64,000 nucleotides of DNA from Chitinophagaceae bacterium (GCA_947381435.1 CANCVE010000006.1:1-64000); one strand, 5' to 3'; shown: positions 28,518 through 39,438, counted from the first letter of the stretch. Program-made: numbers and translations. The notes: generated by a model from the sequence alone, not told the origin.

Positions 28518-31508
28518 ATGAAATATTTTAGTTTGTCTATTATATATGCTTTGATTGTTACCACATGTTTCAGTCAATCCAAAACTAATGAATCAACTAT
28601 TGAATCTGCGTTTCTTAATCCACCAAAGGAAGCGCGTCCATTGAGCTATTGGTTTTGGATGGGGTCTAACTTTTCTAAAAGAGGCATCACCAAAGATTTT
28701 GAAGCGATGAAGGATATGGGCGTTGGTGGAGGAATTGTAACTAATCTAACTTCATCTGTTGAAGAATCGCACATGCCTACCCTAAATCTTCCTTGGCCTG
28801 AACAAACCTACAGAAGCCCTGCTTATTGGGAGGCACTAAGATTCTCGGCATCGGAAGCTAAAAGACTTGGATTGGAAATAGGCATTCACAATGCTGTAGG
28901 ATATTCCACCACTGGTGGCCCTTGGATTACAGAAGAAAAAGGTATGCAGCGATTGATATACAGTAAGATAAGAGTGGATGGAGGACGCCAAATAACCCAA
29001 AAGATACCGATTCCTGATTTGCCTTTATATAATGGAAGGGGTGCTACACCGAATGATAAAAAAGCAAGTATTTACTCAGACATTTCTGTTTTGGCTGTTC
29101 CAGATTCCACTAATCTAACCATTAAAAGTGTACTTGATATCTCAAACAAAATGGATAAAGATGGTAACCTCGACTGGGCATCGCCTGTTGGCAAATGGAC
29201 TGTTTATCGTATTTGTTATGCTCCTACCATGTCTAAGCCACATCCTGTGCCTGAAGAATTATTTGGAAAGACTTTGGAAGTTAATAAGATGGACAAGAAA
29301 AGCAATGAGTTTCATTGGCATTCGGTGATTGACCCAATTAAGAAAAATCTAGGGGAATATTTTGGACAATCTTTCAATATCATGCACGTTGACAGTTATG
29401 AATCGGGTAACCAAAACTGGACTGAAGCCTTTAAACCTGAGTTTATTGCCATGAAGGGGTACGATCCTACGCCTTGGTTGGTTATGGGAACAGTTATTAC
29501 AAATATCAATAAGGGGAATCAAAACGTAGTAAATAGTGAAGCTGAAACTAAGAAGTTTGAATGGGATTTTAAGGATGTGGTAAACAACCTATATTTTAAG
29601 AATGGATGGGAAGTGGCTAAGAAAATCATTAATAATTCTAATTTGAAGTTTAGTTGGGAACCTTATTATGGACCTTGGAGTATTGCTCAAGGCGCTGCTT
29701 TCGCAGATTTTCCAATGGGGGAGTTCTGGGCAACCAATAAATCTAAAAGTGCTAATCCTCAAATTCCTGCAGCTGCAAGGGCGGCGGGTATTAATGTAAT
29801 AGGAGCAGAAGCATTTACTTGCAGACCAGAGTCGAGTAAATGGACAGAGACACCGGCTACCTTAAAGTTTTCTGCTGATTATGCTTTTGCAACTGGCATC
29901 AACCGATTTGTTTTGCACCAATGGGTTCACCAACCTTTTGATGATAAATACCAGCCCGGAATGGATATGGGATGGTGGGGAACACACTTTAGCCGTCACC
30001 AAACTTGGTTTGAACCTGGAAAAGCATTCATAAAATATCTAACTAGAACATCTTCTTTATTGCAGTTTGGAGAACAAGTAGCGGATGTTTTATATTATGA
30101 GGACTTAAAGAACAATAATGGGGATTTGATTTCTCAAGATGATTTTCTAAAGGGTAAAATAACAGTTAGTAATGGCAATATTGTACTTCCTTCTGGAAGA
30201 TCTTATAAGTATATGGTTTTCCCCACTAAAACAGAAATGTTGCCTGAAGTTGCCCTTAAAATAAAGGCAATAGTAGCTAGTGGAGCAACGATTGTAGCAC
30301 CTAAACCAATAGAATCACCAAGCTTACAGAATGCACCCACTTGTAACGATGTTGTAAAACAAATAGCCGATGAAGTTTGGGGCAATAAACCAATTAATAA
30401 ATACGGAAAAGGTATTATTGTAACTGATGTAAAAGCAGAAGGAGCCGATAATATAGCCAGTATAAATCTTCCTAAAGATGTGGATATTAAAGATACATCA
30501 GTAAGTGCTGCAACTAGGTTATTACACCGTCGTTCTAAGGATACTGACTTATATTTCTTGGTAAATTCCAGTCAAAAGGAACAACATTATACTGCTTCAT
30601 TCAATATAACTGGAAAGCAGCCCGAGTTTTGGCAAGCAGAAGATGGTTCTACTACCGATGCTCCTTTATGGTATGAAAAAGATGGCAGAACCTTTGTTTC
30701 CATTAAGCTAAAAAGAGAGCAATCCGTGTTTGTTGTTTTTAAAAAGAAAGCAAGTAATAACAACCACCCAATATCTGTTTCTGTAAAGGACACGCTCAAT
30801 AATTGGTCGGTTATCAATGATAACAACGGCAAACCTGCCTTTTGTTCTTCTACTTCTGGCGCTGCAGAAGTTGTTTATTCGTCTGGAAAAAAGAGAACTA
30901 TAAACACTGTTGCAAAATCACCAATGGAATTGAATACAGATTGGAATGTTTCTTTTGCGCCTAAATTAGATAGTGTGTTCAAATTATCCTTCCCTACCCT
31001 ATCAGACTTTAGCTTGAGTGATAATGAACAGGTAAAATACTTTTCAGGTACTGCTACCTATACCAAAAACATACAATTGAACAATACTTTTATTCAAGCC
31101 AATCAGCGAATAAAACTCGATTTAGGAGTAATGAATAATCAATTGGCAGATATCACGATTAATGGAAAGAAGTTGGGCATAATTTGGTATGCACCATATA
31201 TTATTGATGTGACGGATTACCTTCAGTTGGGTAATAATGAATTAAAGATTGCTGTAACAAATACGTGGGCTAACAGGATTATTGCGGATGAAAAAGAGCC
31301 CGCCGACTTTGAGTGGGGTGCTGAAAGACCTGGAATGGGTCAACCAATGAAGGCTTATCCTGATTGGTTTATAAAAAATACACCGAGGCCCTCAAAAGGA
31401 AGGAAGACATTTTCTATCTGGCATTATCACAAAAAAGATAGCAAACTTTTACCTAGCGGGTTGATTGGCCCTGTGGTGTTGAAAAGAGAAGATATGGTGG
31501 CACTGTAA
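28518..31508 (+). CDS. GH106-type alpha-L-rhamnosidase
   Basis: The 996-residue protein has a signal peptide (MKYFSLSIIYALIVTTCFSQ). Family marks are PLSYWFWMGSNFSKRGITKD (about 37-56), GGGIVTN, the GLEIGIHNAVGYSTTGGPWI active-site strand (about 115), MHVDSYESGNQNW (about 295), WEPYYGPW and GAEAFTCRPESSKWTETP (about 440). This is the (beta/alpha)8 arrangement of GH106. A C-terminal jelly-roll carbohydrate-binding-like domain is at about 850-950 (LDLGVMNNQLADITINGK). GH106 enzymes remove alpha-L-rhamnose from rhamnogalacturonan. The start at 28518 was chosen for the signal peptide. Paired with the PL9 gene downstream, on the same strand, it supports a pectin role for the locus. Confidence 0.88.
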   Translation: MKYFSLSIIYALIVTTCFSQSKTNESTIESAFLNPPKEARPLSYWFWMGSNFSKRGITKDFEAMKDMGVGGGIVTNLTSSVEESHMPTLNLPWPEQTYRSPAYWEALRFSASEAKRLGLEIGIHNAVGYSTTGGPWITEEKGMQRLIYSKIRVDGGRQITQKIPIPDLPLYNGRGATPNDKKASIYSDISVLAVPDSTNLTIKSVLDISNKMDKDGNLDWASPVGKWTVYRICYAPTMSKPHPVPEELFGKTLEVNKMDKKSNEFHWHSVIDPIKKNLGEYFGQSFNIMHVDSYESGNQNWTEAFKPEFIAMKGYDPTPWLVMGTVITNINKGNQNVVNSEAETKKFEWDFKDVVNNLYFKNGWEVAKKIINNSNLKFSWEPYYGPWSIAQGAAFADFPMGEFWATNKSKSANPQIPAAARAAGINVIGAEAFTCRPESSKWTETPATLKFSADYAFATGINRFVLHQWVHQPFDDKYQPGMDMGWWGTHFSRHQTWFEPGKAFIKYLTRTSSLLQFGEQVADVLYYEDLKNNNGDLISQDDFLKGKITVSNGNIVLPSGRSYKYMVFPTKTEMLPEVALKIKAIVASGATIVAPKPIESPSLQNAPTCNDVVKQIADEVWGNKPINKYGKGIIVTDVKAEGADNIASINLPKDVDIKDTSVSAATRLLHRRSKDTDLYFLVNSSQKEQHYTASFNITGKQPEFWQAEDGSTTDAPLWYEKDGRTFVSIKLKREQSVFVVFKKKASNNNHPISVSVKDTLNNWSVINDNNGKPAFCSSTSGAAEVVYSSGKKRTINTVAKSPMELNTDWNVSFAPKLDSVFKLSFPTLSDFSLSDNEQVKYFSGTATYTKNIQLNNTFIQANQRIKLDLGVMNNQLADITINGKKLGIIWYAPYIIDVTDYLQLGNNELKIAVTNTWANRIIADEKEPADFEWGAERPGMGQPMKAYPDWFIKNTPRPSKGRKTFSIWHYHKKDSKLLPSGLIGPVVLKREDMVAL

Positions 31509-31529
31509 GGCTACAATTTCCAGCTCAAT

Positions 31530-31603
31530 AAGAAAGGTTTTTAGGTGCCTGTTTTAATATCACTCAACTAATTGTTTTATAAAACAAACTATTAACCTTT
31601 CTT
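31530..31603. terminator. Hairpin with inner 16-bp palindrome after GH106
   Basis: Outer arms AAGAAAGGTT (31530-31539) and AACCTTTCTT (31594-31603) enclose a perfect palindrome TTGTTTTATAAAACAA (31572-31587). It lies 22 bases after the GH106 stop and could terminate it. Confidence 0.45.
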
Positions 31604-31678
31604 ACAATCTACATTCAAAAAGTGTATTTATCCCAATAAGTCTCATTATCGAATTAGTGTAAAAGAAACTAATCTTTA

Positions 31679-31686
31679 TATTTTTG
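31679..31686 (+). promoter_or_regulatory. Possible Bacteroidota -7 promoter element (TATTTTTG)
   Basis: TATTTTTG fits the Bacteroidota housekeeping -7 consensus TAnnTTTG exactly and lies 42 bases before the PL9 start. No good -33 TTG is seen at the expected spacing, so this is tentative. Confidence 0.35.
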
Positions 31687-31727
31687 AGGTTTAAGGTATC
31701 TAAAAATATATTAAATAAGATTGCTAA

Positions 31728-34589
31728 ATGAAATACAACACATTAATCACACTATCACAACAAATTAAGCAGGTATTTTACAAAACCAATTGCCATGTGC
31801 TAGCTTTTGCCTTTTTAATTGTTTTTGGCAGTTGCAAATTGAATGCAGCGGTATATTATGCTTCTCCTACTGGTACAGGAACGGGAACTTTAGCTTCCCC
31901 ATGTAATCTTATAACGGGTATTGGTAAACTTACTAGGGCAGGGGATACACTATACCTAAGAGGAGGTGTTTATAACCTTACGGCTAAAGTATCTATCAGC
32001 AAAAGTGGCACTGCAAAAGCCAGAATTGCTATTATGGCTTATCCTGGTGAGAAACCTATTTTAGATTTCAGTTCAGTACCATACAGCAAATCAAATCCTG
32101 GCATTTCGGTTAGTAGTACGTCTAACTATTTGCATATAAAAGGTTTGGTAATTAGGTACGCCGGCGATACTGGTATGATAAATAATGGCAGTAATTGTAT
32201 TATTGAAAACTGTGAGTTTTATGGCAATTGCGATACTGGTTTAACACACAGAACTGGTGGAAATAATTTGATACTTAACTGCGATTCTCACGACAATTTC
32301 GATTATCAAAGTGGTGGTATTACGCTTGCCAACTTTGGTGGTAATGCTGATGGTTTTGCAGACAAACTATACACCAATACAAATCCGAATACATACGATG
32401 GTTGCCGCTCTTGGAATAACGCTGATGATGGATGGGACTTTTATCAAAAGCAAGGAAGTACGTATATAAAGAATTGTATTTGTTATAAAAATGGTCCTTC
32501 TTCTTTCAATATGGCAAATCACCCTCGATATCAAGTAGATAAAGCTTGGTTTGATCAGTTTCCATTAACTGTAAAGAGTGTGAGAGGAACTAATGATTTG
32601 ATTAATTTGGCTACCTATAAAAACTATGGTAATGGTAATGGATTTAAACTTGGGGGCAATTTTACGGCACATGATGTAACTGTTACTCGTAGTCTTTCTA
32701 TAGGAAATACCGTTAGAGGATTTGATCAAAACAATAACTATGGTGTAATGACCATTTACAATAACTCCAGCTATCAAAATGGATTCAATTTCAGGTTTAG
32801 TTCTAGTAGTGGAGGCACGTTAGTAATTAAGAATTGTGTTTCGCTTAGCTCATTAGGTTCTAATGATTTCTCTAGCAAAACAGTTACTAACGAAAATAAC
32901 AGTTGGAATACCACTGGCGTAACCACAAATAGTGGCGACTTTGTAAGTTTGGACACCTCTTTAATACTTGCTGCGCGTAATGCTGATGGAAGCTTTACCA
33001 CTACGTTTATGAATTTAATAGCTGGAAGCGATTTAATTGATGCCGGTTTGGATGTTGGTTTACCTTATGCAGGAAAGCATCCAGATTTAGGGTATTATGA
33101 GAAGGGTATTATTGATCAATTTCCTCCAGCATTAACTGCACAAAATACAAGTCAAACAGTAACATTAGGAAGTGCAATTGCTACCATTAAGTATACATGG
33201 TCTGGTGGAGCTACGGGCGTTATTACAACCAATATTCCAAAATGGATGAAAACAACACTCGATACCATAAATAAAACATTAACCTTACAAGGTACACCTT
33301 CGGCTCTAGGAAGCTACACATTTACAGTTACTTCTGTAGGTGGTGCAGGTTCTCCAGTAGTTATCAATGGGTCAGTGTTTGTAACATCTTCTACTGGCAA
33401 GAAAATAGCTTACTTTACTACTTTGCCAATTTCTGCGGCTGATACAGCTATTTACAATAAACTAACTTCAAACCCTAGCTTTTCAATTACCCCTGTTGAC
33501 GCTACATCTACAACGATAGACTATACAGGCTATGATGCAATTGTAATGAGTTCTGTTCCAGGCTCTACAGCAGCAGGTTTCCCGGCTTTGGAAGCTGTAG
33601 ACAAACCAAAATTGCTACTAAAGCCATTCATCCTAAAAACTACTGCTTGGAATTGGATAAACACAACTAACGCCGTTAATACCAGTGACACAAGTGTAAC
33701 TATTATTGATACTACTCACCCTATATTTTCTGGATTAACGTTTACAGGTACTGCCAATAATCAATTGCAATTATTTTCAACACTCAATACAAATGCAGTA
33801 ACAGGCATAACTAATGCTAGCTGGATTGCTACTCCGGCTATAACGGTATTAGGCAATGCTATCGGAAATTCTACTACTAATAGTGTTGTAGAAATACCTG
33901 TTGGCACCAATATGAATGGAACCACAACTACAAAACGGTTTATTATGATTGGGCTAAGCGAAAATTCAACAGCTAATTTAAATACAACAGGAAAGCAGTT
34001 AATAGAAAATTCTTTATACTATATACTTGGGCTTAGTGTTCCGCTTCCAATAGATTTTAAAAGTGTGCATGTTAGTGCTAATAATGGGTTTGCTAAAGTA
34101 TCTTGGAAAGTGGGTGTAGAAGCAAATATTAAGCAATACAAAGTGCAAAGATCTGCAAATGGAGTTGATTTCACTACAATTGCAAACCTAGAATCTAAGG
34201 GTATTAGTGACTATGCTTATGATGATAATTTGCCATTAAATGGGAAGTACTTTTATAGAATAATAGCAGAAGAAAAATCGGGTAAAGCACTTTATAGCCC
34301 AGTTGTAACACTAGAAAAGTTTCAAGAAAATGTAGGAATAACTATTTTAAACAATCCAACGGTAGATAAAAAGATTCAACTACAATTAAAAAATGTAGCT
34401 AAAGGAAAAGTGGTAGCACGGCTCTTTAATAGTGCAATGAAAGAAGTGTTTACTACAAACTTTAATTATGATGGAGGATTAGCACTAAGAACTTTAAATA
34501 TTCCTACTTCAGCAGCTTCGGGAATGTATGTTATACAAGTTACGGTAAGTTGTGGACAAACATATTGTAAGTGGGTAATTGTAAAATAG
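31728..34589 (+). CDS. PL9-type pectate/rhamnogalacturonan lyase with T9SS sorting domain
   Basis: The 953-residue protein has a signal region to about residue 41. The right-handed beta-helix (about 42-460) has PL9 features: D208 in NADGFADK, the calcium-binding set D233, D234, D237 in NNADDGWDFY, and lysine K307 in GNGFKLGG as the likely base. Then come a putative Ig-like domain (about 465-565), a Rossmann-like domain of unknown role (about 565-780, KKIAYFTTLPISAADTAIYN), an FN3-like domain (LPIDFKSVHV) and a C-terminal T9SS sorting domain (ASGMYVIQVTVSCGQ). It cleaves galacturonan or rhamnogalacturonan backbone by beta-elimination, probably at the cell surface. Confidence 0.88.
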   Translation: MKYNTLITLSQQIKQVFYKTNCHVLAFAFLIVFGSCKLNAAVYYASPTGTGTGTLASPCNLITGIGKLTRAGDTLYLRGGVYNLTAKVSISKSGTAKARIAIMAYPGEKPILDFSSVPYSKSNPGISVSSTSNYLHIKGLVIRYAGDTGMINNGSNCIIENCEFYGNCDTGLTHRTGGNNLILNCDSHDNFDYQSGGITLANFGGNADGFADKLYTNTNPNTYDGCRSWNNADDGWDFYQKQGSTYIKNCICYKNGPSSFNMANHPRYQVDKAWFDQFPLTVKSVRGTNDLINLATYKNYGNGNGFKLGGNFTAHDVTVTRSLSIGNTVRGFDQNNNYGVMTIYNNSSYQNGFNFRFSSSSGGTLVIKNCVSLSSLGSNDFSSKTVTNENNSWNTTGVTTNSGDFVSLDTSLILAARNADGSFTTTFMNLIAGSDLIDAGLDVGLPYAGKHPDLGYYEKGIIDQFPPALTAQNTSQTVTLGSAIATIKYTWSGGATGVITTNIPKWMKTTLDTINKTLTLQGTPSALGSYTFTVTSVGGAGSPVVINGSVFVTSSTGKKIAYFTTLPISAADTAIYNKLTSNPSFSITPVDATSTTIDYTGYDAIVMSSVPGSTAAGFPALEAVDKPKLLLKPFILKTTAWNWINTTNAVNTSDTSVTIIDTTHPIFSGLTFTGTANNQLQLFSTLNTNAVTGITNASWIATPAITVLGNAIGNSTTNSVVEIPVGTNMNGTTTTKRFIMIGLSENSTANLNTTGKQLIENSLYYILGLSVPLPIDFKSVHVSANNGFAKVSWKVGVEANIKQYKVQRSANGVDFTTIANLESKGISDYAYDDNLPLNGKYFYRIIAEEKSGKALYSPVVTLEKFQENVGITILNNPTVDKKIQLQLKNVAKGKVVARLFNSAMKEVFTTNFNYDGGLALRTLNIPTSAASGMYVIQVTVSCGQTYCKWVIVK

Positions 34590-34621
34590 AAGTTACATAG
34601 ATTATAAATGTTGGTTTTGTA

Positions 34622-34666
34622 ATAAGTAAACGAGGCTGGTCTTTGAGACCTACCTCGTTTACTTAT
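34622..34666. terminator. Perfect 14-bp bidirectional hairpin terminator
   Basis: ATAAGTAAACGAGG at 34622-34635 pairs exactly with CCTCGTTTACTTAT at 34653-34666. Inside it GGTC and GACC can pair around a 5-base loop. It sits between two converging genes (PL9 and the 1541-residue lyase), 33 and 75 bases from their stops. Confidence 0.85.
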
Positions 34667-34740
34667 AGCAACTTCGATTAACAAATTACAGTTACAATAT
34701 ACTGATGATAATATAAAAAAACATTTGCCCACATTTGCCC

Positions 34741-37700
34741 TTACTCCTTGCCAAAATCGTATAGCCTTTTTACTTCATTAGCATCCAAAAGACGATCAAA
34801 CAACTGCACACTGTTCACAATTGCTTTATGACCAACAAAGAAGTCGAGGGCATCTGTTGCGATGTCTTTAGAGCCGATACCTTTTGCAACTTGCTCGCCA
34901 TTTAGGTATAGTCCAGATTCATTTTCATTTATACTAAATACTACAAACTGCCACTTTCCAGCTTCTACTTTTCCACCAGAAATCTTACTCGGTCCTGCAC
35001 GCAATGTACCGTTGCTTATCTCGCAAGAGACTGTCTTATAGCTCTTTCCAAAGGCAGTATATCCTTCTTTGCTGAATACTTTGCCATTCTTCTCGTCTGT
35101 TTTAAACCACACCGCAACCGTTAATGCATTCTCACGCATCTTTAAATCGTACAACTTAAAAGCAGCCTTTATAGCTGGACGAGACACATTTACATCTACC
35201 AATCTTGCTGTTTCTGTTTCTATTGCCTGAGAGGATAAAGCCTTGTTACTATGCATTCCTGCTGCTAAAGATGAGGTAGGCGCAACCCATATTTTGTAGG
35301 AAGCATCTACAGGATAATCGCCCATAATACCATCCCATTTACTAAAATCGAATTTACCCAAGGTGCCTGATTCTGGAATCTTAACCAACTTAACGTCCAT
35401 CTTAGCTGGCAGGGTTAAGACTTTTCCATTAGCAAATATGGAAGCATTGATGGTGGTCGTTTTTGATAAAGTAAATGGTGCTGTAAATGTAAGCGAGCTT
35501 GCACTTGGCACTGAACCATCTAATGTGTAGTGTATCTCTACCTTCTTATCTCCCTTAAAGTCTAAACTAAACTTAGTTGGATTGTAGATTTCATACAAAG
35601 TGAGTGCAGTAGGTTTTCCTTCGGGAAGGATAGAAACCAAAGATGGTCTTGACAGATTATTGCCATTCAAGTCAACAGCCTGTCCATCCGGGAATACCAC
35701 TTTACAAGTAGGTTCACTAGGGCCATAACGTAGTGAGATGGTATGCCAGCCTTGCCCTAAATCTTCCTTTCCATTTAAGTTACGACCATAAACACCACGT
35801 TGTGCAATGATGGAATTATCTATCCTCACCTGATTTTGACAAGTAGCTTGCAACGCTCCCAATGGACCAGATTCCCCATTACGCATAGGCAATTTAAAGG
35901 TATAAGTGCCGTTAATTGGGGCATAGAAATAACCATTATATACCCTAACCGTATTGCGGCTACTAGTAGCTTCCATACTATTAGTTCGCTCACTATGAAT
36001 GGGTGTTGCAGATTCTATATCCAAGAAGTCATTATCTCGACGCTTGCCACTACGATCATAAATAGCTAAATCAAGACCTGATTCTAACAAAGGAACATTT
36101 GGCAAAGCAGCTAAGGATTTAGTGGCTGATGAAGTACTGATAGCATTATTACTTGCATTCTCAGACAATAGTTCATCAACCTTTACTGCTTGGTATTCAC
36201 CACCATTAATGCCATAAGTAACTTCCAACGGCATGGGGTCTAGACTATTAATATTCCAGAACAATGGATCACAAACTACTAAGTTCAGGTAATGCCAACC
36301 CATATCCAAAGAAGCTTCCCCCTTGCGGTGCGCTTGGTTTTGATAGAATACACCTGTTGCTTCTATCACCGTTTGTTTGCCAATGTCAAACAACACGGGG
36401 CCACATGAATTTACATCAAACGTATAAACACCCTTCTCTTTTGCATAGAAATAACCACTAAAGCGATAGAAGCCCTTGCATTGTTCCTCTAATGGATGGG
36501 TGGGTGTAACCTCAGGCAATTCAAAACCATTCGTTTGCTTGGTTATAATTGGCTTCTCCTTGCTAACATTAGGCATCATAACTCTTTTGGCATCGAAGAA
36601 GCCTTTGTCGTTATACAACTTTGTATTTATTTCATATACCCTAGCTAACAAAGCTCCCTTTGTTCCTTTTGGTTCTTGTGAGAGTCCCTTTTCAGCAAGG
36701 GTAGCTATGAACTTAGCAGTAAATGTTTCACTCTCTTGCGCACCTGCCTCCCATGTTGGGTCTATCGTTTTTGCTTTAAGAGTGCAACTGTTCTTAACCA
36801 CAATATCCCTTTCATACAAAGGAGAAGTAGCAGTTGGTTCTGTGCCATCCAATGTGTAATGAATTTGTGCAGGGGCAGCTACTCGTTGCAATTGCACATT
36901 CAGGCTATCACAAACCAAATAGGAAGGCACTTTATCAGCATTGCGGGTATAACGTAAATCATTCTGATTAAAGGTTTCTCCTCTTACAATCAAGTTGGGT
37001 CGTGCTAGCTTAGCTACACTAGTTGCTGCTTCCTTGCCATTTCTTTTTAGTTCGAATACGGTGCGTCCACCATCGGTAGTACTGAAATTATAGACGTCCT
37101 TCTGGTTCTTAAACTCTACTGTCAACTGCGTTCTATCCCTGTTCCACAAAGTTTTAGGCACTTCCTCTCCATATTTATATGGATACACCAATACCTTAAA
37201 CTCAGGTGACACCGCCCTTGCAGGAATAGTTACCAACGCATAGCCCTCAAACTTTTCTAGCTTAGGTACCGGGAAACCATAATCTGTTTTCCTCCACAAT
37301 ACGCGTATCAAACACAATGGGTCGCCTTTCTTCAATATTAATTTACCTGTCTTGGCATCTTTGGCAATATCCCCTTTTGCCAACACAATATCATTCATCC
37401 GATTATCGGAAGGCTCTGTATTCTGAAACTGTACTTCGGGCGTAGCTACATCAGCCAATACCGCATCTACTGGCACAGATATATTCCAATCGAATTGGTG
37501 CAACTGGTTATCTTTCTTGGCATCATCAATTACCAATACGTAAGGATTATCCCCTTTGGCAAACTGCACAGTCCGATAGGCTTGCTCCATCGTATTCCAC
37601 GGTCTGTATCCTTCTACCAACCTTGTTTCTGCACTCCACGGACCATAATCGGTGTGTGCAAAGCCATCAGTATAACGAACAGTTCCCGGATGGAAAGCAA

Positions 37701-39366
37701 CCTGTATGTTCCTGTCTAAATCGAAGTTGCCTTCTGCAAACGGGACATAATAAGGAATCTTTGCAGAAGGAAACGCCAATGGATGCACCTGCATACTCTT
37801 ATAAAAGGAGTATCCATTCTTGCCATCTCCCACAGCAACTACACCCGTTGGGGTTTCGTGAATGCCCAACCAAGTGCCGGGTGCAGGTGGCCAATGGCAA
37901 CCCTTACCATCAACAGTAAGCATATTCTGCAAGAACGTAGCTTTGGTAGCCAACATATTATTATCCTGAATCCAGTTTACCCCATCTTTCCAGAGGGTAA
38001 GCCTGTTGTTTTCAGAACCTTCATGTCCGCCATAAAAGAAATCTTGCTTACATACAAATCCCACATGCAAATCTTCTTTCTTCCAGCTATTACGCACCTC
38101 CACATAACCACGCATACTATCCTGCCAAGTAGTAGGAAGGTGCAAGCGATTGATATTTTCCTGATCCGTCCAATCAATCTTTTTACCATTATTCACCAAG
38201 CCATCATCGGCATACAACAACAACAATTCATTGCAGATGCCCACTGGGTTAGGCCATTTTGCATTGGGATCTGTGAGGAAAGGATGAGTGGAAAAAGTGG
38301 ACTGATACAAGAAATCTATATATTCATCTTTGGGATGGTAGTAGTGCATCATCCAGATAACATGGAAAGCAGAAGCACGCATCTCATCACGGATATGCCA
38401 AACGCCATCTTCCCAACGGATGGCTGCCCTAAAGAAGTTCATCTTCGCTTGCAAATGGTCATGCATCAACAGGTTTCTTTGTCTCAACCCAACAGCAGTA
38501 AATGCTGCAACATTCAGCCATCCTTTAATAGATTCATAACACATCCCATCCTTATCCAAATACCAACTCAACATGGCGTTTGCCTTGTGACAAGCGAGGT
38601 CAAACAGCTTTTGGTCGAACCCTTTCTGACCTTCTATTAACAACATCAGCCGTATATACTCCATCCCAAAACCCTCATGATTATTAATCATCTCATGGTC
38701 GGGAACAATCATAAAATTGGAGATACGATGCTTGCAGATACGCCCAATAATATCATTGGCAGATTGTTGTTCTTCGGGTGTCATCCAATCGTGCAGGTAA
38801 TCATAATCCAACAAATCCCATATCTCACTCGGTGGGTCGGGGTTGCCAGAAGCCACCACAGAACGCTCTGCAGACCAAAGATTATCCCTATCCACTTGCT
38901 TATCCAACGCCGTAATCTTTGGATCGAGGCTTTTAATCTTAGCCACCAACTCCTTTGCCAACTGCTTCCCAAGTGTATTATCCTTGGTGACCAATGCATA
39001 AAAGGCACTTTTACTGATGGTTACTCGCTGCCACATACTCCTGAAAGCTAGGGGGGCTTTATCGCCCAAGGCTACCTTGTTTCGGATAGCATCTACATCT
39101 TTTGGGGTAAGCAGCACACGAGGATAAACACCTGGAGCAGGTACTTCAGAGAGCCGGCTCTTATCAAACGTGGGGTCATTATATGTCAACTTTACCTCTG
39201 GTGATTTTGGCCAGAAGTTATTATTAATTGCGTCTTCGTAAGGAAGTGTACCTCTAGGTTTCCAAGTAGGCTCTTGGTAATATACCCTTTCTTTTTCCTG
39301 AGAAAAAGATTGAAAAGAAAGAGCAACTAAAATGGTTGTTACTATTAGAAATCTGTTACACATCAA
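34741..39366 (-). CDS. Multidomain heparinase II/III-type polysaccharide lyase
   Basis: The 1541-residue protein has a signal peptide ending SFSQ (residue 23). The (alpha/alpha) toroid (about 70-430) contains NNHEGFGMEYIRLML and CYESIKGWLNVAAF. The following beta-sandwich begins FFYGGHEGSENNRLTLWKDG (about 470-490), a pattern of heparinase II/III-fold lyases. The C-terminal half is modular: a chitobiase-C-type domain near 838 (IHYTLDGTEPTATSP), two PA14-like domains near 965 and 1145 (FSGYFYAKEKGVYTFDV), a second chitobiase-C domain near 1279, and a LamG/concanavalin domain from about 1400. Only part of this is needed for catalysis; the rest probably binds glycan. Substrate is uncertain, a uronic-acid polymer. 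Confidence 0.8.
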   Translation of the reverse strand: MMCNRFLIVTTILVALSFQSFSQEKERVYYQEPTWKPRGTLPYEDAINNNFWPKSPEVKLTYNDPTFDKSRLSEVPAPGVYPRVLLTPKDVDAIRNKVALGDKAPLAFRSMWQRVTISKSAFYALVTKDNTLGKQLAKELVAKIKSLDPKITALDKQVDRDNLWSAERSVVASGNPDPPSEIWDLLDYDYLHDWMTPEEQQSANDIIGRICKHRISNFMIVPDHEMINNHEGFGMEYIRLMLLIEGQKGFDQKLFDLACHKANAMLSWYLDKDGMCYESIKGWLNVAAFTAVGLRQRNLLMHDHLQAKMNFFRAAIRWEDGVWHIRDEMRASAFHVIWMMHYYHPKDEYIDFLYQSTFSTHPFLTDPNAKWPNPVGICNELLLLYADDGLVNNGKKIDWTDQENINRLHLPTTWQDSMRGYVEVRNSWKKEDLHVGFVCKQDFFYGGHEGSENNRLTLWKDGVNWIQDNNMLATKATFLQNMLTVDGKGCHWPPAPGTWLGIHETPTGVVAVGDGKNGYSFYKSMQVHPLAFPSAKIPYYVPFAEGNFDLDRNIQVAFHPGTVRYTDGFAHTDYGPWSAETRLVEGYRPWNTMEQAYRTVQFAKGDNPYVLVIDDAKKDNQLHQFDWNISVPVDAVLADVATPEVQFQNTEPSDNRMNDIVLAKGDIAKDAKTGKLILKKGDPLCLIRVLWRKTDYGFPVPKLEKFEGYALVTIPARAVSPEFKVLVYPYKYGEEVPKTLWNRDRTQLTVEFKNQKDVYNFSTTDGGRTVFELKRNGKEAATSVAKLARPNLIVRGETFNQNDLRYTRNADKVPSYLVCDSLNVQLQRVAAPAQIHYTLDGTEPTATSPLYERDIVVKNSCTLKAKTIDPTWEAGAQESETFTAKFIATLAEKGLSQEPKGTKGALLARVYEINTKLYNDKGFFDAKRVMMPNVSKEKPIITKQTNGFELPEVTPTHPLEEQCKGFYRFSGYFYAKEKGVYTFDVNSCGPVLFDIGKQTVIEATGVFYQNQAHRKGEASLDMGWHYLNLVVCDPLFWNINSLDPMPLEVTYGINGGEYQAVKVDELLSENASNNAISTSSATKSLAALPNVPLLESGLDLAIYDRSGKRRDNDFLDIESATPIHSERTNSMEATSSRNTVRVYNGYFYAPINGTYTFKLPMRNGESGPLGALQATCQNQVRIDNSIIAQRGVYGRNLNGKEDLGQGWHTISLRYGPSEPTCKVVFPDGQAVDLNGNNLSRPSLVSILPEGKPTALTLYEIYNPTKFSLDFKGDKKVEIHYTLDGSVPSASSLTFTAPFTLSKTTTINASIFANGKVLTLPAKMDVKLVKIPESGTLGKFDFSKWDGIMGDYPVDASYKIWVAPTSSLAAGMHSNKALSSQAIETETARLVDVNVSRPAIKAAFKLYDLKMRENALTVAVWFKTDEKNGKVFSKEGYTAFGKSYKTVSCEISNGTLRAGPSKISGGKVEAGKWQFVVFSINENESGLYLNGEQVAKGIGSKDIATDALDFFVGHKAIVNSVQLFDRLLDANEVKRLYDFGKE

Positions 39367-39438
39367 CTATCTATTTTTATCTAATTAATTAAAAAAATCC
39401 ATTATTAGGTTGTTGGTACCCATTTGTATGAAGCAAGT

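Noticed and set aside
37783-38640. 285-residue plus-strand frame opposite the lyase gene
   Set aside because: It lies antisense to the well-supported toroid domain and has no recognisable fold.
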